Under the pieces are notes generated by a model. That model worked only from the letters and a program-made list of their open reading frames with translations. It was not told the DNA's origin and searched no databases. Source: Mercurialis annua (lineage: Eukaryota; Streptophyta; Magnoliopsida; Malpighiales; Euphorbiaceae). From it: a stretch of DNA of 64,000 nucleotides. This document shows positions 32,262-44,001 of this stretch, one piece after another (position 1 is the stretch's first letter; each line of letters begins with the position of its first letter). The translations under genes and the position numbers were made by a program. Location: the NCBI RefSeq assembly GCF_937616625.2, contig NC_065576.1, positions 28,703,128 to 28,767,127 of the forward strand, written 5' to 3'.

Positions 32262-34696
32262 TGTGGACGGAGGGGGGTTCGGGGGCTGCTCGCCCAAGGC
32301 TTATGGCTGACTTCTCGATCTGGAAATAATTTGAAAAATGGAGTCGTCACCTAGTTCAACTTGGAAATGCCTTTTAACCGACTAGATAGCCTTACTTGCC
32401 TCCGGTGTGACTATCGTGCATCGGACCAAAGACTAGGATCGTGGACCTCCCCGAGACTCTTGTGCTTGGCTTATCTGTTACCGGCTTTATTTACTGGACA
32501 TATTCGTATTATATCTCATCTCAACAGTAAATTCAGTTCACAAGATATTGAAGCTGTAATTAAACATGCATGAAAGCAGTAAATACGTTTGACACGCATA
32601 TGACTCAATCTGGACTGGCATTTGAGGCAAGTAGCAGGTACTCCTAAGCATACATCTAACCTTAGAGGTTTCTAGCAAGTAGCAAACGAATGGATGGTCT
32701 GGATTGATTACATGAACAAATCCTAAAATCGGATGTATAAGCGTGATTTGATTGATTTTATTAGGTGATATTGAAAAACCTATACAATCATTACTATTTT
32801 TTTGTATTAGTCCTACTATGTCTTAGTGATGGGCTGGAATTACATTAATGGGCCAATTTTTAGGTGATTAGTCCATTAACCGGTTATTATTTGATTTGAA
32901 ATGCTTTTGGAAAACACTAAACATTATCAGCATACACAAGGGCAGCTGGATATACATACAAGGTTAGAAATACTTTTAAACCTCGTTGACTTTGAGCACC
33001 TGGCACTCGGTTCAATTTGACCGTCGGTCCGGCCAGATCTGGCTCTCTGTCGAAACACGGAAGTTGACTGGCTTATGGATATGAAACCAGTGGTTCAAAC
33101 CGGAGTTGATTTGGAGTCCGGTCGAACTCGAAAATTGGTCCGGAAGTTGCTGGTCAGGTCGGATCTGGTTCGATGGGCCCAGTTGACTGGGCAGATTACA
33201 ATAACGGGCTTCGAGGCCCTAAAAACATCGGGTTAAGCCTATTTACTATTACAAACAAGTCCTACAACTAAAATAATATTTTTGGAATCAAACTGAGCCT
33301 AATTCGGAGTCCAAATGAGCCTTAAAACGTGTCTGGAAGTCTGAATCAAAGTCTGGAAGATTTGGGAACCGAGTCTGGGAACTGACAAAGGAGGAGCATG
33401 GCGCCAGCTTAATCTGCCGTCGCCGGCAGGATAGGGTGGCGGCGTCTCCGGTTTGTTTTGGCGCCGCCGCTTTCGACAGTAGTTTTTCAGATTTTGTCTT
33501 GCTTCGTTCTCAATCGTTTCAAGTCCATTTCTCATGAAAAGGTAGTCAAAACCAAATAAAATCGAACAAGGAATCCAAATATGGCATAATCAATGTGTTT
33601 AAAAGCTCATTTAAACAAAATTATTTTCTGGGCAGCAAGTACGAATTTCGAATTTTCATGGCAAAACAAGCTAAAATCTCCTAGAAACATGCATTGCAAG
33701 AGGTCTAAATTAACTGGATTTATATATCTGGGCTTAAACATGATTAATTACAGAAATTTAACATGTATATCATCGAATTTCATGGTAATTTAGCAATTCA
33801 ATTATTAAGCTAAATATGACAATTTTATGGCTAAAATCAACACATAAGCTAACATACACCCTAAAATATACAATTACAGCAATTATGATATTCATGGCAT
33901 GGCAAATCAAAGGAATTAATAAAGAGGGTCCTGAGAATTACCTGTCTGAGTCCTTGGCTCGTTTGCTGGCAAAGTGGATGCGGAATCCAGCTTCGAATCT
34001 GTGCAGGGCTTGCGTTCTTGGAGAATCAGTGTTTCAGGACTGGATTTCTGTGTGTGTGTGTGTGTGTGTCTGTGATGGCTGAATTGTGCTGTCTATTTTT
34101 AGGGTTTGTGTGCCACCATTAACTAGACTTGCTTAAGGATGTATTCATAATTGCAAGGGATTACCTAGGGTTAGATAGAGGTTCAGTTAGCTTTGAATTA
34201 ATATTAACCTAGCTAGAGTTTGATTAGGGGTTCAAGAAGTGTTAAGTGATATGCTTTTAATATTAGGATTAGGTTTTTAATTATTTAATTAGGATTTTAT
34301 ATATTAAATTCGTATTTACACTTAGTGGTTAAGCAAAAAGGTGCTAAATGTTAGTTTTGGTGCCTAAAAGTGTTTAAAATAATGCTACTAAAGTCCTATA
34401 GGTTTAGTTATGGTCGATTTCAGTCTGTAAAACGTGCAAATTGGCCAATAAACTTCTAAGACATTGCAATTAGTCCAATTTATGGACTTAGACTACAATC
34501 TCTTTAGATTTTTATGGGCTATTCATGCCTAATTGCGTTTTAATCCTCTAAGTTTGCAACTGTGCACAGATTACGCTTGCTTAGATTCCAGCAAGCAAAT
34601 TGAACGCTCGTCACCCGGATGGGTTTCTCTGGAAATCATCATTGGGCGCTTTAGTTCCTTATCACTTTTTACCTTTCCGAAGAATAGGTATCTACA
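32262..34696 (-). repeat. 3' LTR of element C
   Basis: 2,435 bp, TGTGGACGG...ATCTACA on the plus strand. Compared with 54336-56508 it has many substitutions and keeps about 200 bp (roughly 34040-34275) that are missing there. It includes a (GT)n run at about 34050-34069 and a GC-rich GGCGCC-containing stretch at 33390-33480. No gene seen. Confidence 0.92.
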
Positions 34697-34711
34697 GTTT
34701 GCCCCCTCTTT
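34697..34711 (-). other. Polypurine tract of element C
   Basis: Minus strand reads AAAGAGGGGGCAAAC directly before the LTR start TGTAGATACC. Confidence 0.85.
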
Positions 34712-36004
34712 AATGAGAACTGACGAAGTAGATCAGTTTTTGTTAAAGAAGAGATTTGTTGTTAGACAAGCGACAAGGATACTGCCCACCATCGGAGGCG
34801 CTCGCCCGGTGCTGTGGTAATGCCCTAGCCTGAGCATTATCTGATGTGGTGCATGACTGTGGCCTCATGCACCTCTGATTCTGGTCTACTACACATTTGG
34901 ATGGGAGTAGTCTTCTCAGCTGCCGTTGTACCCGGGCTGCCTGAGTGCGTGCCCCGTGGAATGGAGCTATAGACTCTTAGCCATCCCGAGAGTGGTCCGA
35001 TGGCTCGAACTTTGGTAATTGTCCTGTCCGAGACTTCTTTATAGAAAATACAGGATCCTTTGGCCGTGCCAAAGGCCACCCTATTGAATGAGTGTCTGGA
35101 TTCCGTTAATTATTCCACGCTTAACGGATGCTAGTGTCTTTCTACCAGGCTTCGGTGTCTCTCTACCGTATGCTAATGTTTCCTTCAGGCTTTTGGCGTC
35201 TTTCTGCCACATATGGTGTCTCTAAACCATGTTTTAGTGTTTTTCTACCGCGTTTTGGTATCTCTATGTCGTTTGAGGAGTCTGGCTCTTTCGGATCCTG
35301 TCTTCTGGGCAACTCTCTGTTTCCCCGGGGTTTATCCTGAAGGCTCTGGGACTTGCTGGGTTTATTTTGAAGGCTCCGGGACTTGTCCGAATATTCTAAA
35401 GGCTCTGGGACTTGTTTGAAGGCTCATTCTAAAGGCTCTAGGACTTGTCTGGCAATTCTGAAGGCTCTGGACTTGTCTGAAGATTTTAAAAGTTGTAGGA
35501 CTTGTCTGAAGGCTCATTCTGAAGGCTCTTGGACTTGTCTGAAGGTTCTGAAGGCTCTAGGACTTGTCTAAACTTTTGTTTATCTATTTTTAAGATTGTC
35601 TGTACTTTTCGGTTGTTCCTCTTCGGGGGTGTCTGTATCTTCGTCTGTTATTTTTCAGGATTGTCTGTATTTTTTGGTTGTTCCTCTTCTTGGGTGTCTG
35701 TATCTTTGTTTGTCATTTTTCAGGATTGTTTGTATTTTTCGGCTGTTCATTTGGAGTGTCCGTATCTTCGTCTGTCATTTTTCAGGATTCTCTATATTTT
35801 TTGGCTGCTCCTCTTATGGGGTGTCTGCCATGCTGATTCCGTCTTCTCGCTTTTCATCCTTAGAGGTATCTTTCTGGCATATCCTTAAAGGATGTAATTT
35901 TTTGTCTTTTAGTGGCTTGTGCCTTTTTAAGAGAGTCATCCCCTCATTTCTCACTTGTATTTCTCCTTCTCCTTTTCTATTCTCTGAATTTGAAAATTTG
36001 AACT
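34712..36004. repeat. 3' untranslated region of element C with several tandem-repeat families
   Basis: No coding gene. Three unrelated tandem families follow one another: degenerate repeats of about 26 bp around GTGTCTTTCTACC (35128-35275); about nine copies of GAAGGCTCTGGGACTTGTCT spaced about 25-35 bp (35336-35571); and four copies of a 65-bp unit beginning GATTGTCTGTATTTTTCGG (35594-35847). Hypervariable tandem repeats between the coding region and 3' LTR are known from Tat/Ogre elements. Open frames here (35529-36027) only translate the repeats. Confidence 0.8.
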
Positions 36005-36098
36005 ATGACTCCACCCCGGGCTTTTAGGGAGCCGTGCACTGATCCTGACCGGCAGGCTGCATTACTGGAGGCGGGCGAGGCGGTTCTGCTTTTGTTGC

Positions 36099-36778
36099 TG
36101 TTAGTGATATGCACTAGGTCAATCATATTTGACCATGTTTTGACTTTATCATTTTATTATTTATTGATTGGCAGTTTTTATCATTTTTTATTAATGATTA
36201 AAATACTTGAATGGTTAATTCTTTCTAAGGTCATCAAGTATGTGACTTGATAGTAGAACCCTTAGGGTTAATAAAAGAATTATATACCATCTATACATAG
36301 TCTTAATAGAACATTGAGACTAGTATGATGTTGACTGATGATTATATTTTACTAATCATGTATATGAGATATTAAGTCAAATCATAGGTGCTATTTGAGA
36401 AATAAGGCACTGGATGACCCACTGTGAGAATACTACATAGATCACTGTCATAAGTAATTCTCATTACATTTCTATTAGTATAATCCTTTGACCTTGAAAT
36501 CATCATGGATTTCTACATAGCTATTTCATATTTTGATACAGTCTTACATTATCTTTAACAGGATAATGGAATAGATTGTCATTGGATATGAAAGTAACTA
36601 TGTGAAAAATGTGAGCGACTGAGAAGGAATTTGTCCCTCATTTATTTGAGTAAGATATCTATGGGCCCCTTGAAGAAGATAGACTGAAGGAAATGCATGG
36701 CCATGCTAAATGAATTGATAAAGAGTTATTATTTTCAGTCTACTTAGAGTCAAGAAACTAATGATTGAATATTATAAG
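36099..36778 (+). repeat. Solo copia LTR E, first part
   Basis: Starts TGTTAGTGATATGC, same family as the LTRs of D but in opposite orientation. Left target duplication is GTTGC (36094-36098). It breaks at ATAAG (36774-36778), the duplication made by D, and resumes at 45514. Confidence 0.93.
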
Positions 36779-37336
36779 TGTTGGGTTTTATGGGTTCATA
36801 ACGCAGCGGAATTTCAAAAATTTATCTAAAAGCCCAAACCAAGATCCATGTAATTCGAATTAACAGAATAATTACTTACTTGTATGTCGAATTCAACAGC
36901 AATGTAGGAAGGAAGGAGGTGGTTCACTTTGGTGATACCTGGCCTCGGATCAGAAACGCCTCCAAAAGAATGCGTCCTCTACGAGTATCCACACGAACAG
37001 ACCTTAGCCAAAACTAGTGCTTGTGTGCTAGCACTATTGCTTCACAAGCAATTTCGAATTTTAGTGATTTAGTGAATAATGAATTTCGTAATTCTCAAAC
37101 CAACTGCTTAATGAGTATTTATAGTGATAAATAACACTAGGGTTTGAGACAAATTCGAATTTCAATCTCATTGCAATTCTACAAGTTTATGTTTATCAAA
37201 AACTCCTTTTTGATAATTATCCATATATATTAATTACTATATTTATTATTTTCCAAAAATAATAAATTAAGGAAAACACTTATCCTTAAATTTCGAATTA
37301 ATATATATATTTATTAATATATATATATATATTACG

Positions 37337-37430
<94 letters not shown>

Positions 37431-38365
37431 TCACTTAATCACATTGGGCTTGTACAACCCATAACTGTTTTGGGCCTGTTCTTAGTGTGCGACCCTGTAG
37501 GTTCATATAACGTTGGCAGTAGGCTCGAAATCCCTATTTCAGCCCACAAGTCATAAGTGGCCTCTAGCAAGACATTATGACTACCCAAGTTATATGAATA
37601 TCGATAATCCGATTTAACCATTTACAATAATATTTTAATCCCTTTGTCTCTCGATATCCAGATTGAATATAAGGCATAGTTATGTCATCCTTATAACATT
37701 CAATCATTAGTTTCTTGACTCTAAGTAGACTGAAAATGATAACTTCTTATCAATTAGCATGGCCATGCATTTTCTTCAGTCTATCTTCTTCAAGGGGCCC
37801 ATAGATATCTTACTCAAATAAATGAGGGACAAATTCCTTCTCAGTCACTCACATTTCTCACATAGTTACTTTCATATCCAATGACAATCTATTCCATTAT
37901 CCTGTTAAAGATAATGTAAGACTGTATCAAAATATGAAATAGCTATGTAGAAATCCATGATGATTTCAAGGTCAAAGGATTATACTAATAGAACTGTAAT
38001 GAGAATTACTTATGACAGTGATCTATGTAGTATTCTCACAGTGGGTCATCCAGTGCCTTATTTCTCAAATAGCACCTATGATTTGACTTAATATCTCATA
38101 TACATGATTAGTAAAACATAATCATCAGTCAACATCATACTAGTCTCAATGTTCTATTAAGACTAGGGATAGATGGTATATAATTCTTTTATTAAACCTA
38201 AGGGTTCTACTATCAAGTCACATACTCGATGACCTTAGAAAGAATTAACCATTCACGTATTTTAATCATTAATATAAAATGATAAAAAACTGCCAATCAA
38301 TAAATAATAAAATGATAAAGTCAAAACATGGTCAAACATGATTGACCTAGTGCATATCACTAACA
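36779..38365 (-). repeat. 3' LTR of element D
   Basis: 1,587 bp, TGTTGGGTTTTATGGG...CACTAACA on the plus strand. It contains a long (AT)n microsatellite at about 37308-37425. The 80-bp length difference from the other LTR is mostly this microsatellite. Confidence 0.95.
37308..37425. repeat. (AT)n microsatellite in D 3' LTR
   Basis: Roughly 115 bp of AT dinucleotides with one short interruption. The sister LTR has two much shorter runs (44523-44570). Confidence 0.9.
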
Positions 38366-38376
38366 ATCTCCCACTT
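38366..38376 (-). other. Polypurine tract of element D
   Basis: Minus strand AAGTGGGAGAT directly before the LTR start TGTTAGTG. The pol stop codon lies only a few bases upstream (38380-38382). Confidence 0.9.
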
Positions 38377-38379
38377 GCA

Positions 38380-41313
38380 CTAGGCCCAATCTACATTAAA
38401 TCTAATTCCCATGGACCTAGTATGACTCTCATGCTTAGGCTGTGGAAGAGCCTTAGTTAGCGGATCAGCAACATTATCATTTGTCGAAACTCTGCATATC
38501 TTCACGTCTCCTCTCTCAATGATTTCTCGAATGAGTTGATAACGTCTAAGTATGTGTTTGGATCGCTGATGTGATCTGGGCTCCTTTGCTTGTGCTATGG
38601 CCCCATTGTTATCACATAACAAGTTCACTGGATCGGATATACTAGGAACAACTCCTAATCCAGTTATGAACTTTTTGATCCAAACAGCCTCCTTAGCTGC
38701 GTCTGAAGCAGCTATATACTCAGCTTCTGTTGTAGAATCAGCAACGGTGTCCTGCTTCGAGCTCTTCCAGCTAAAAGCACCTCCATTCAAACAAAACACA
38801 TATCCTGACTGTGATTTATAATCATCAATGTCAGTTTGGAAGCTAGCGTCTGTGTAACCCTTTACAATCAGCTCATCTTCCTGACCACCATATAGCAAGA
38901 ATGCATCCTTGGTTCTTCTCAAGTACTTAAGGATGTTCTTAACTGCTGTCCAGTGACTTTCACCTGGATTTGACTGGTATCTGCTCGTTGTACTCAAAGC
39001 ATACGAGACATCAGGTCGAGTGCACAACATTGCATACATGATAGATCCAATAGCAGAAGCATATGGAATCTTACTCATGCGGTCTCGCTCATCCTGTGTC
39101 TTAGGACACTGAGTCTTGCTGAGACTGATGCCATGTGACATTGGCAAGAATCCTCTCTTGGAGTCTTGCATACTAAACCTGTTTAATACCTTATCAACAT
39201 AAGTGCTTTGACTTAGGCCAATGAGTCTTCTAGATCTATCTCTATAGATCTTGATGCCTAATATATAAGCAGCATCGCCCAAGTCTTTCATTGAAAAACA
39301 CTTCCCTAACCATGATTTAACATTTTGCAGTATGGGAATGTCGTTTCCAATGAGTAGTATGTCATCAACATAAAGCACTAAGAAAACAATCGTGCTCCCA
39401 CATACCTTCTTGTACACACAAGGTTCATCTTCATTCCTGATGAATCCAAACTCTTTGATTGCTTCATCAAAACGAAGATTCCAACTCCGAGAAGCTTGCT
39501 TTAATCCATAAATGGATTTTTGAAGCTTGCAAACCTTTCCAGAATTATCTGGACTGGCAAAACCCTCAGGTTGTGTCATGTACACATCCTCAAGTAAGTT
39601 TCCATTAAGAAACGCTGTTTTGACATCCATTTGCCATATCTCATAGTCATAATATGCAGCTATGGCAAGGAGAATTCGAATGGATTTGAGCATAGCAACT
39701 GGTGAAAAGGTTTCATCATAGTCTATACCATGTATTTGTCTGAAACCTTTTGCAACTAGTCTTGCTTTATAGGTATGCACATTGCCATCCATGTCAGTCT
39801 TCATTTTGAAGACCCATTTGCACCCAATGGTTTTTACACCATCCGTTGGGTCAATCAAGGTCCAAACTTGATTATCATACATGGATTGCATTTCAGATCT
39901 CATGGCTTCGAGCCATTTTTCAGAGTCAGGACTATTTATGGCCTCTTGATATGATGTGGGTTCTTCTTGATCCACAATCATCACATCATTGTTCTCAGTA
40001 ATGAGAAATCCATATCTCATAGGATTATGACGTGTCCTATCAGACCTTCTTTGGCCTTGTGGTACTTGTACTGGTTCAGCAATTGCTTGTTGATTCTTTT
40101 GAGGTTCCATACTTGGTACAATGCTATTTTGTGGTTCTTGAACTTCTTCAAGTTGTACTGTACTCCCACTGGTTCCTTTGGAAATAAATTCTTTTTCCAA
40201 AAAGATACCATTTCGAGCAACAAACACTTTGTTCTCAAAAGCATTGTAGAAGTAATATCCTTTAGTTTCTTTAGGATATCCTACAAAAAGGCATTTGTCA
40301 GATTTGGGTGCTAATTTATCTGAAATTAGTCGCTTCACATAAGCTTGACATCCCCAAATCTTAAGAAAAGACAAACTAGGAGTTTTTCCAGTCCATATCT
40401 TATATGGTGTCTTTTCAACTGCCTTTGATGGAACTCTATTCAAAATGAATGCAGCAGTTTCTAAAGCATAACCCCAAAATGAGATTGGAAGATCAGTTTG
40501 ACTCATCATTGATCGAACCATATCCAATAGAGTTCGATTTCTCCGTTCAGACACACCATTCCATTGTGGTGTTCCAGGTGGAGTCAATTGAGAAACGATC
40601 CCACAATCTCTTAGATGATCTACAAATTCTTGGCTTAAATATTCACCACCCCGATCAGATCTTAGTGTTTTAATATTTTTACCAAGTTGATTTTGTACTT
40701 CATTCTTAAATATTTTGAACTTTTCAAAAGATTCAGATTTATGTTTCATTAGATAAACATAACCATATCTACTGAGATCATCAGTAAAAATAATGAAGTA
40801 CTGAAATCCACCTCTAGCATTTGTACTTAATGGACCACATACATCTGTATGTATAAGGCCCAATAAGTTTTTAGCTCTTTCACCTTGTCCAACAAAAGGT
40901 GTTTTTGTCATTTTGCCCATTAGACAAGATTCACATGTTTCAAATGATTCATAATCAAATGAATTCAAAAGTCCATCTCTTTGAAGTTTTGATATGCGTT
41001 TCTCATTTAAATGGCCTAAACGACAATGCCAGAGATAAGTAGAGTTTAAATCATTTGACTTAAACTTCTTAGCATTGATGTTATAGATTGATTTTTCATT
41101 AGTGTCTTCAACATTTAAAATATAAAGACCACTACTGCGTGGAGCATATCCATAAAGAATGTTATTATGCGAAATACTGCATTTATTATTCCTAATAATA
41201 AATTCAAAACCATCCTTGTCCAAACAAGAAACAGAAATAATATTCCTACACATGGTAGGTACATAATAACAATTGTTCAAAGATAAAATAAGTCCACTAG
41301 GCAAAGATAACTC
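38380..41313 (-). CDS. Element D pol: integrase, reverse transcriptase, RNase H
   Basis: Uninterrupted frame of about 977 codons after the stop at 41314-41316. Residues are counted from the first Leu codon at 41304. GAG-pre-integrase region with zinc ligands H93, H98, C124, C127; integrase D154, D217, E253 (35 residues between the last two). RT runs from about residue 480 to 730 with KARLVAKG, QMDVKTAFLNG and catalytic YVDD 645-648. RNase H has D819 (GYTDASF), E860 (TTEAEY) and D898 (LCDNN). The end (NVADPLTKALP) is typical of copia elements. All catalytic residues are present. It is expressed as part of Gag-Pol and would need both upstream stops bypassed. Confidence 0.95.
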   Translation of the reverse strand, partial: ELSLPSGLILSLNNCYYVPTMCRNIISVSCLDKDGFEFIIRNNKCSISHNNILYGYAPRSSGLYILNVEDTNEKSIYNINAKKFKSNDLNSTYLWHCRLGHLNEKRISKLQRDGLLNSFDYESFETCESCLMGKMTKTPFVGQGERAKNLLGLIHTDVCGPLSTNARGGFQYFIIFTDDLSRYGYVYLMKHKSESFEKFKIFKNEVQNQLGKNIKTLRSDRGGEYLSQEFVDHLRDCGIVSQLTPPGTPQWNGVSERRNRTLLDMVRSMMSQTDLPISFWGYALETAAFILNRVPSKAVEKTPYKIWTGKTPSLSFLKIWGCQAYVKRLISDKLAPKSDKCLFVGYPKETKGYYFYNAFENKVFVARNGIFLEKEFISKGTSGSTVQLEEVQEPQNSIVPSMEPQKNQQAIAEPVQVPQGQRRSDRTRHNPMRYGFLITENNDVMIVDQEEPTSYQEAINSPDSEKWLEAMRSEMQSMYDNQVWTLIDPTDGVKTIGCKWVFKMKTDMDGNVHTYKARLVAKGFRQIHGIDYDETFSPVAMLKSIRILLAIAAYYDYEIWQMDVKTAFLNGNLLEDVYMTQPEGFASPDNSGKVCKLQKSIYGLKQASRSWNLRFDEAIKEFGFIRNEDEPCVYKKVCGSTIVFLVLYVDDILLIGNDIPILQNVKSWLGKCFSMKDLGDAAYILGIKIYRDRSRRLIGLSQSTYVDKVLNRFSMQDSKRGFLPMSHGISLSKTQCPKTQDERDRMSKIPYASAIGSIMYAMLCTRPDVSYALSTTSRYQSNPGESHWTAVKNILKYLRRTKDAFLLYGGQEDELIVKGYTDASFQTDIDDYKSQSGYVFCLNGGAFSWKSSKQDTVADSTTEAEYIAASDAAKEAVWIKKFITGLGVVPSISDPVNLLCDNNGAIAQAKEPRSHQRSKHILRRYQLIREIIERGDVKICRVSTNDNVADPLTKALPQPKHESHTRSMGIRFNVDWA

Positions 41314-41661
41314 TTAAGTCCCTACAGCTAAAGCAGCAACTCTTGCTCCATTGCCAACTCGTAGGTCCACTTCGCCTTTTGTCAAACTTCTACTCCTTTT
41401 GAGACCCTGCACATTAGTACAAATGTGAGATCCAGATCCAGTATCTAATACCCATGAATCAGAAGTAGAAAGATTAATTTCTATAACATGAATACCTGAA
41501 GTGGTAGTCTCACTACCCTTGTTCTTCTTCAGATCATCCAGATATTTCTTGCAATTCCTTTTCCAATGTCCAGGTTCCTTGCAGAAAAAGCAAGTTCCTT
41601 CCTTTGGCGGTTTTGCTTTGGGTTCATCCTTGGTCTTGGGCTTGGACTTGGGTTTAGACTT
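41314..41661 (-). pseudogene. Element D zinc knuckle and protease
   Basis: In frame with gag and pol but bounded by stops: TAG at 41662-41664 and TAA at 41314-41316. It holds a Lys/Pro-rich linker, CCHC knuckle CFFCKEPGHWKRNC, and aspartic protease motif WVLDTGSGSHIC. The TAA sits at a position where related copia proteins carry an aromatic residue (before LSLPSG), so it is a point lesion. Confidence 0.92.
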
Positions 41662-42348
41662 CTAGAAAGCCTTTCCCTTGCCCTTACCAAACCTTTTCAT
41701 ACCCTTTCCCTTGTTGACCATAAGAACATCCTTAATCTCATTCTTGATGTTCTTTTCAGCAGTTTGAAGCATCCCATGCAACTCTGTGGTGGTCTTCTCC
41801 ATATTATGCATATTGAAGTTCATGATGAAACCATCATAAGCCTCAGGCAAAGATTGGAGAATAATGTCTGTAGCCAACTCTTGGGCAATTGGGAGATCGA
41901 GCCTGTCCAAATGTTCAAGATGACCCTTCATCTTCAAAACATGAGGACTAACTGAGCCGCTAGTAGTCAACTTGCAAGAAAGCAAATCCTTGATGGTATT
42001 GAACCTTTCAATTCTTGCTCTCTCTTGGAACATTTCCATGAGATCAGTAATCATGGTGTAAGCATCCAATTCCATCATTTGCTTTTGGAGTTCATTCTCC
42101 ATGCATCCAAGCATAATGCAAGTGACATCAGTAGAGTCATTGAGATGCTTCGTATAAGCATCCCTTTGAGCTCTAGTAGCAGCAGGAGCTGGTTCCTCAG
42201 GGAGGGGTTGATCAAGGATATATTCCTTTCTTTCTTGCCTAAGAACAATTCTTAGTTTTCTGTACCAGTCCAGAGAGTTAGTGCCATTGAGCTTATCCTT
42301 CTCAAGGATTGATCGCACTGATGAAGTAGGTGTAGTGTTTGTAGCCAT
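41662..42348 (-). pseudogene. Element D gag
   Basis: Starts at ATG 42348-42346 (MATNTTPTSSVRSIL), preferred over upstream in-frame codons because copia Gag of this type begins a few residues before the LDKDKLNG-like motif (here LEKDKLNGTNSLDWYRKLRIVL). The UBN2/Retrotrans_gag-type core runs through MENELQKQMMELDAY, ARIERFNTIKDLLSCKL and LPEAYDGFIMNFNM. It ends at TAG just before the Lys-rich linker to the zinc knuckle, so Gag lacks its nucleocapsid finger. Confidence 0.93.
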
Positions 42349-43051
42349 CTCCACAACAATAAATATACAAGTAGCATTTAATAAAAGGCACAATAAAATT
42401 TCCACAACATTTATCCATAATTCATATAAAAACCCTTAATAATAGTGGGACAAGATCCATATTTCACCCTACTTCAAGTAAGCTTTGGCTTATCACTTTA
42501 AGTGTGGTTTATTTAGGTAGGTAACACTTTACCAATTACATCTCATGCAATTCTTGAACATAGAATATTAACATCACATGTAGTCTTGATATTCTATCTT
42601 ATACCCTAGGTTCAAAACTATTTTGATAACCTAGTTAAGTCTAACCAAATCAAACATATGGATATCACTTTTATCCAACTTATCTTACTTAGATGACTTT
42701 ATACATCATGCTTTGGCATTAGCCTATACATAGCAATCTAAGTCTTGATAAGTGTTATTACAATGGGAGGTATATTGAAGACTTAATATTAAATAAGGGT
42801 TTGTTATTTATCCTATTTAGTTATCCTATCTTATCACATGTAAAATAATCATGCAAAGCATATAACCAATAAGATAAACATTAAAAACATATTATTTTAC
42901 TATTTTAAATCATATTTAACAACAATCATATAAATATGTTATTCATGATAATTTAAATCATATTTAAAATTTATCATTAAAGTATTAAAATAAAATACAT
43001 GACAAAAACACGCCGGCTTAAAAGGGTAACAGTCCTTAATGGGGTGTATCA

Positions 43052-43140
43052 GCGGGGTCCAAGGGGCGCGGCCCCTTGGCGGGGTCTGGGGGCAGCGCCC
43101 CTGGCGGGGCCCGGGGGCAGAGCCCCAGGCGGTGGTCCCA
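43052..43140. repeat. GC-rich hairpin repeats in D leader
   Basis: Three adjacent units of about 26 bp starting GCGGGG. The first contains CCAAGGGGC-GCG-GCCCCTTGG, a perfect 9-bp-arm palindrome at 43059-43079. The others (GGGGGCAGCGCCCC, GGGGGCAGAGCCCC) are also self-complementary. This is a sharp GC island in about 75 percent AT surroundings. Confidence 0.8.
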
Positions 43141-43384
43141 CTGCTGTTACTCTTAACAGAATTAAAATTTCTTTATCCGAAATCAATAATCTTAACTGAT
43201 TACGGTTTATTTTAATATGTTCAAAACAAATTAAAATAACCCCAAAACCCTAATTACTGCATCTTAAAAACTGTTCAGAAACAATTTATTTAACACTTAA
43301 ATAACAACAGTTTCATTAATTCGGCTCATAGCAGGATGAAATACAGTTTTATAAATTATGTTCATAACATAATTAAACACAGTT

Positions 43385-43680
43385 TTATCAATAGAATTAA
43401 AACAGTTTCACAAACAGTTTACTAATCCTATTTAAAACAGAATTACTAATAGAATCAAAACAGTTTCACAAACAATTTACTAATCCTATTCAAAACAGAA
43501 TTACTAATAGAATTAAAACAGTTTCACAAACAGTTTACTAATCCTATTCAAAACAGAATTACTAATAGAATTAAAACCAGTTTCACAAACAGTTTACTAA
43601 TCCTATTCAAAAACAGTTTTCCTAATAGAATTAAAACAGTTTCATAAACAGTTTACTAATCCTTATTCAAAAACAGTTTT
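43385..43680. repeat. 58-bp minisatellite in D leader
   Basis: About five copies of a unit made of TTTCACAAACAGTTTACTAA, TCCTATTCAAAACAG, and AATTACTAATAGAATTAAAACAG. Later copies have an extra A or T. Confidence 0.85.
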
Positions 43681-43988
43681 ATTATTCTGTTTCCCCTTTT
43701 CTTATCAATTCGTATGAACATTAATACTACGAAACCTTTAATCAAATTAAAACGTAATATTAATTTAGAACAGTATATTCGAAGTTTTAATCACATTAAA
43801 CGATTAATCAAATTAATTCTTCATACTGTTTTTCATACAATTAATCACATAAACGTTTTATGTAAAATTACAACGAATTATAATTCCTTCAAAAACAATT
43901 TCGAAAAACAACCCCTTTTTCAAAACAGAACATACAATAAGCATATATAACATATATACTCAGAATCTAATTAATCAAATTACAAGCA

Positions 43989-44000
43989 GCTCCGATACCA
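43989..44000 (-). other. Primer-binding site of element D
   Basis: Minus strand TGGTATCGGAGC, one base different from the complement used by A and B for initiator Met tRNA (TGGTATCAGAGC). It lies one base inside the LTR. Confidence 0.88.
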
Positions 44001-44001
44001 C

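Larger units (their letters stand above)
42349..43988 (-). other. Long leader of element D with GC-rich hairpins and a minisatellite
   Basis: 1.6 kb between primer site and gag without a gene. It contains the GC-rich hairpin repeats at 43052-43140 and the 58-bp minisatellite at about 43385-43680, described separately. The rest is AT-rich. Confidence 0.85.

Noticed and set aside
32361..36000. Host gene candidates among the short frames in C's LTR and 3' region
   Set aside because: None is kept open in the second LTR copy at 54336-56508, and none shows a recognisable domain.
35529..36027. Open frame coding a hydrophobic, membrane-like protein
   Set aside because: It is a translation of the 65-bp tandem repeats in element C. 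Two overlapping frames are open for the same reason.
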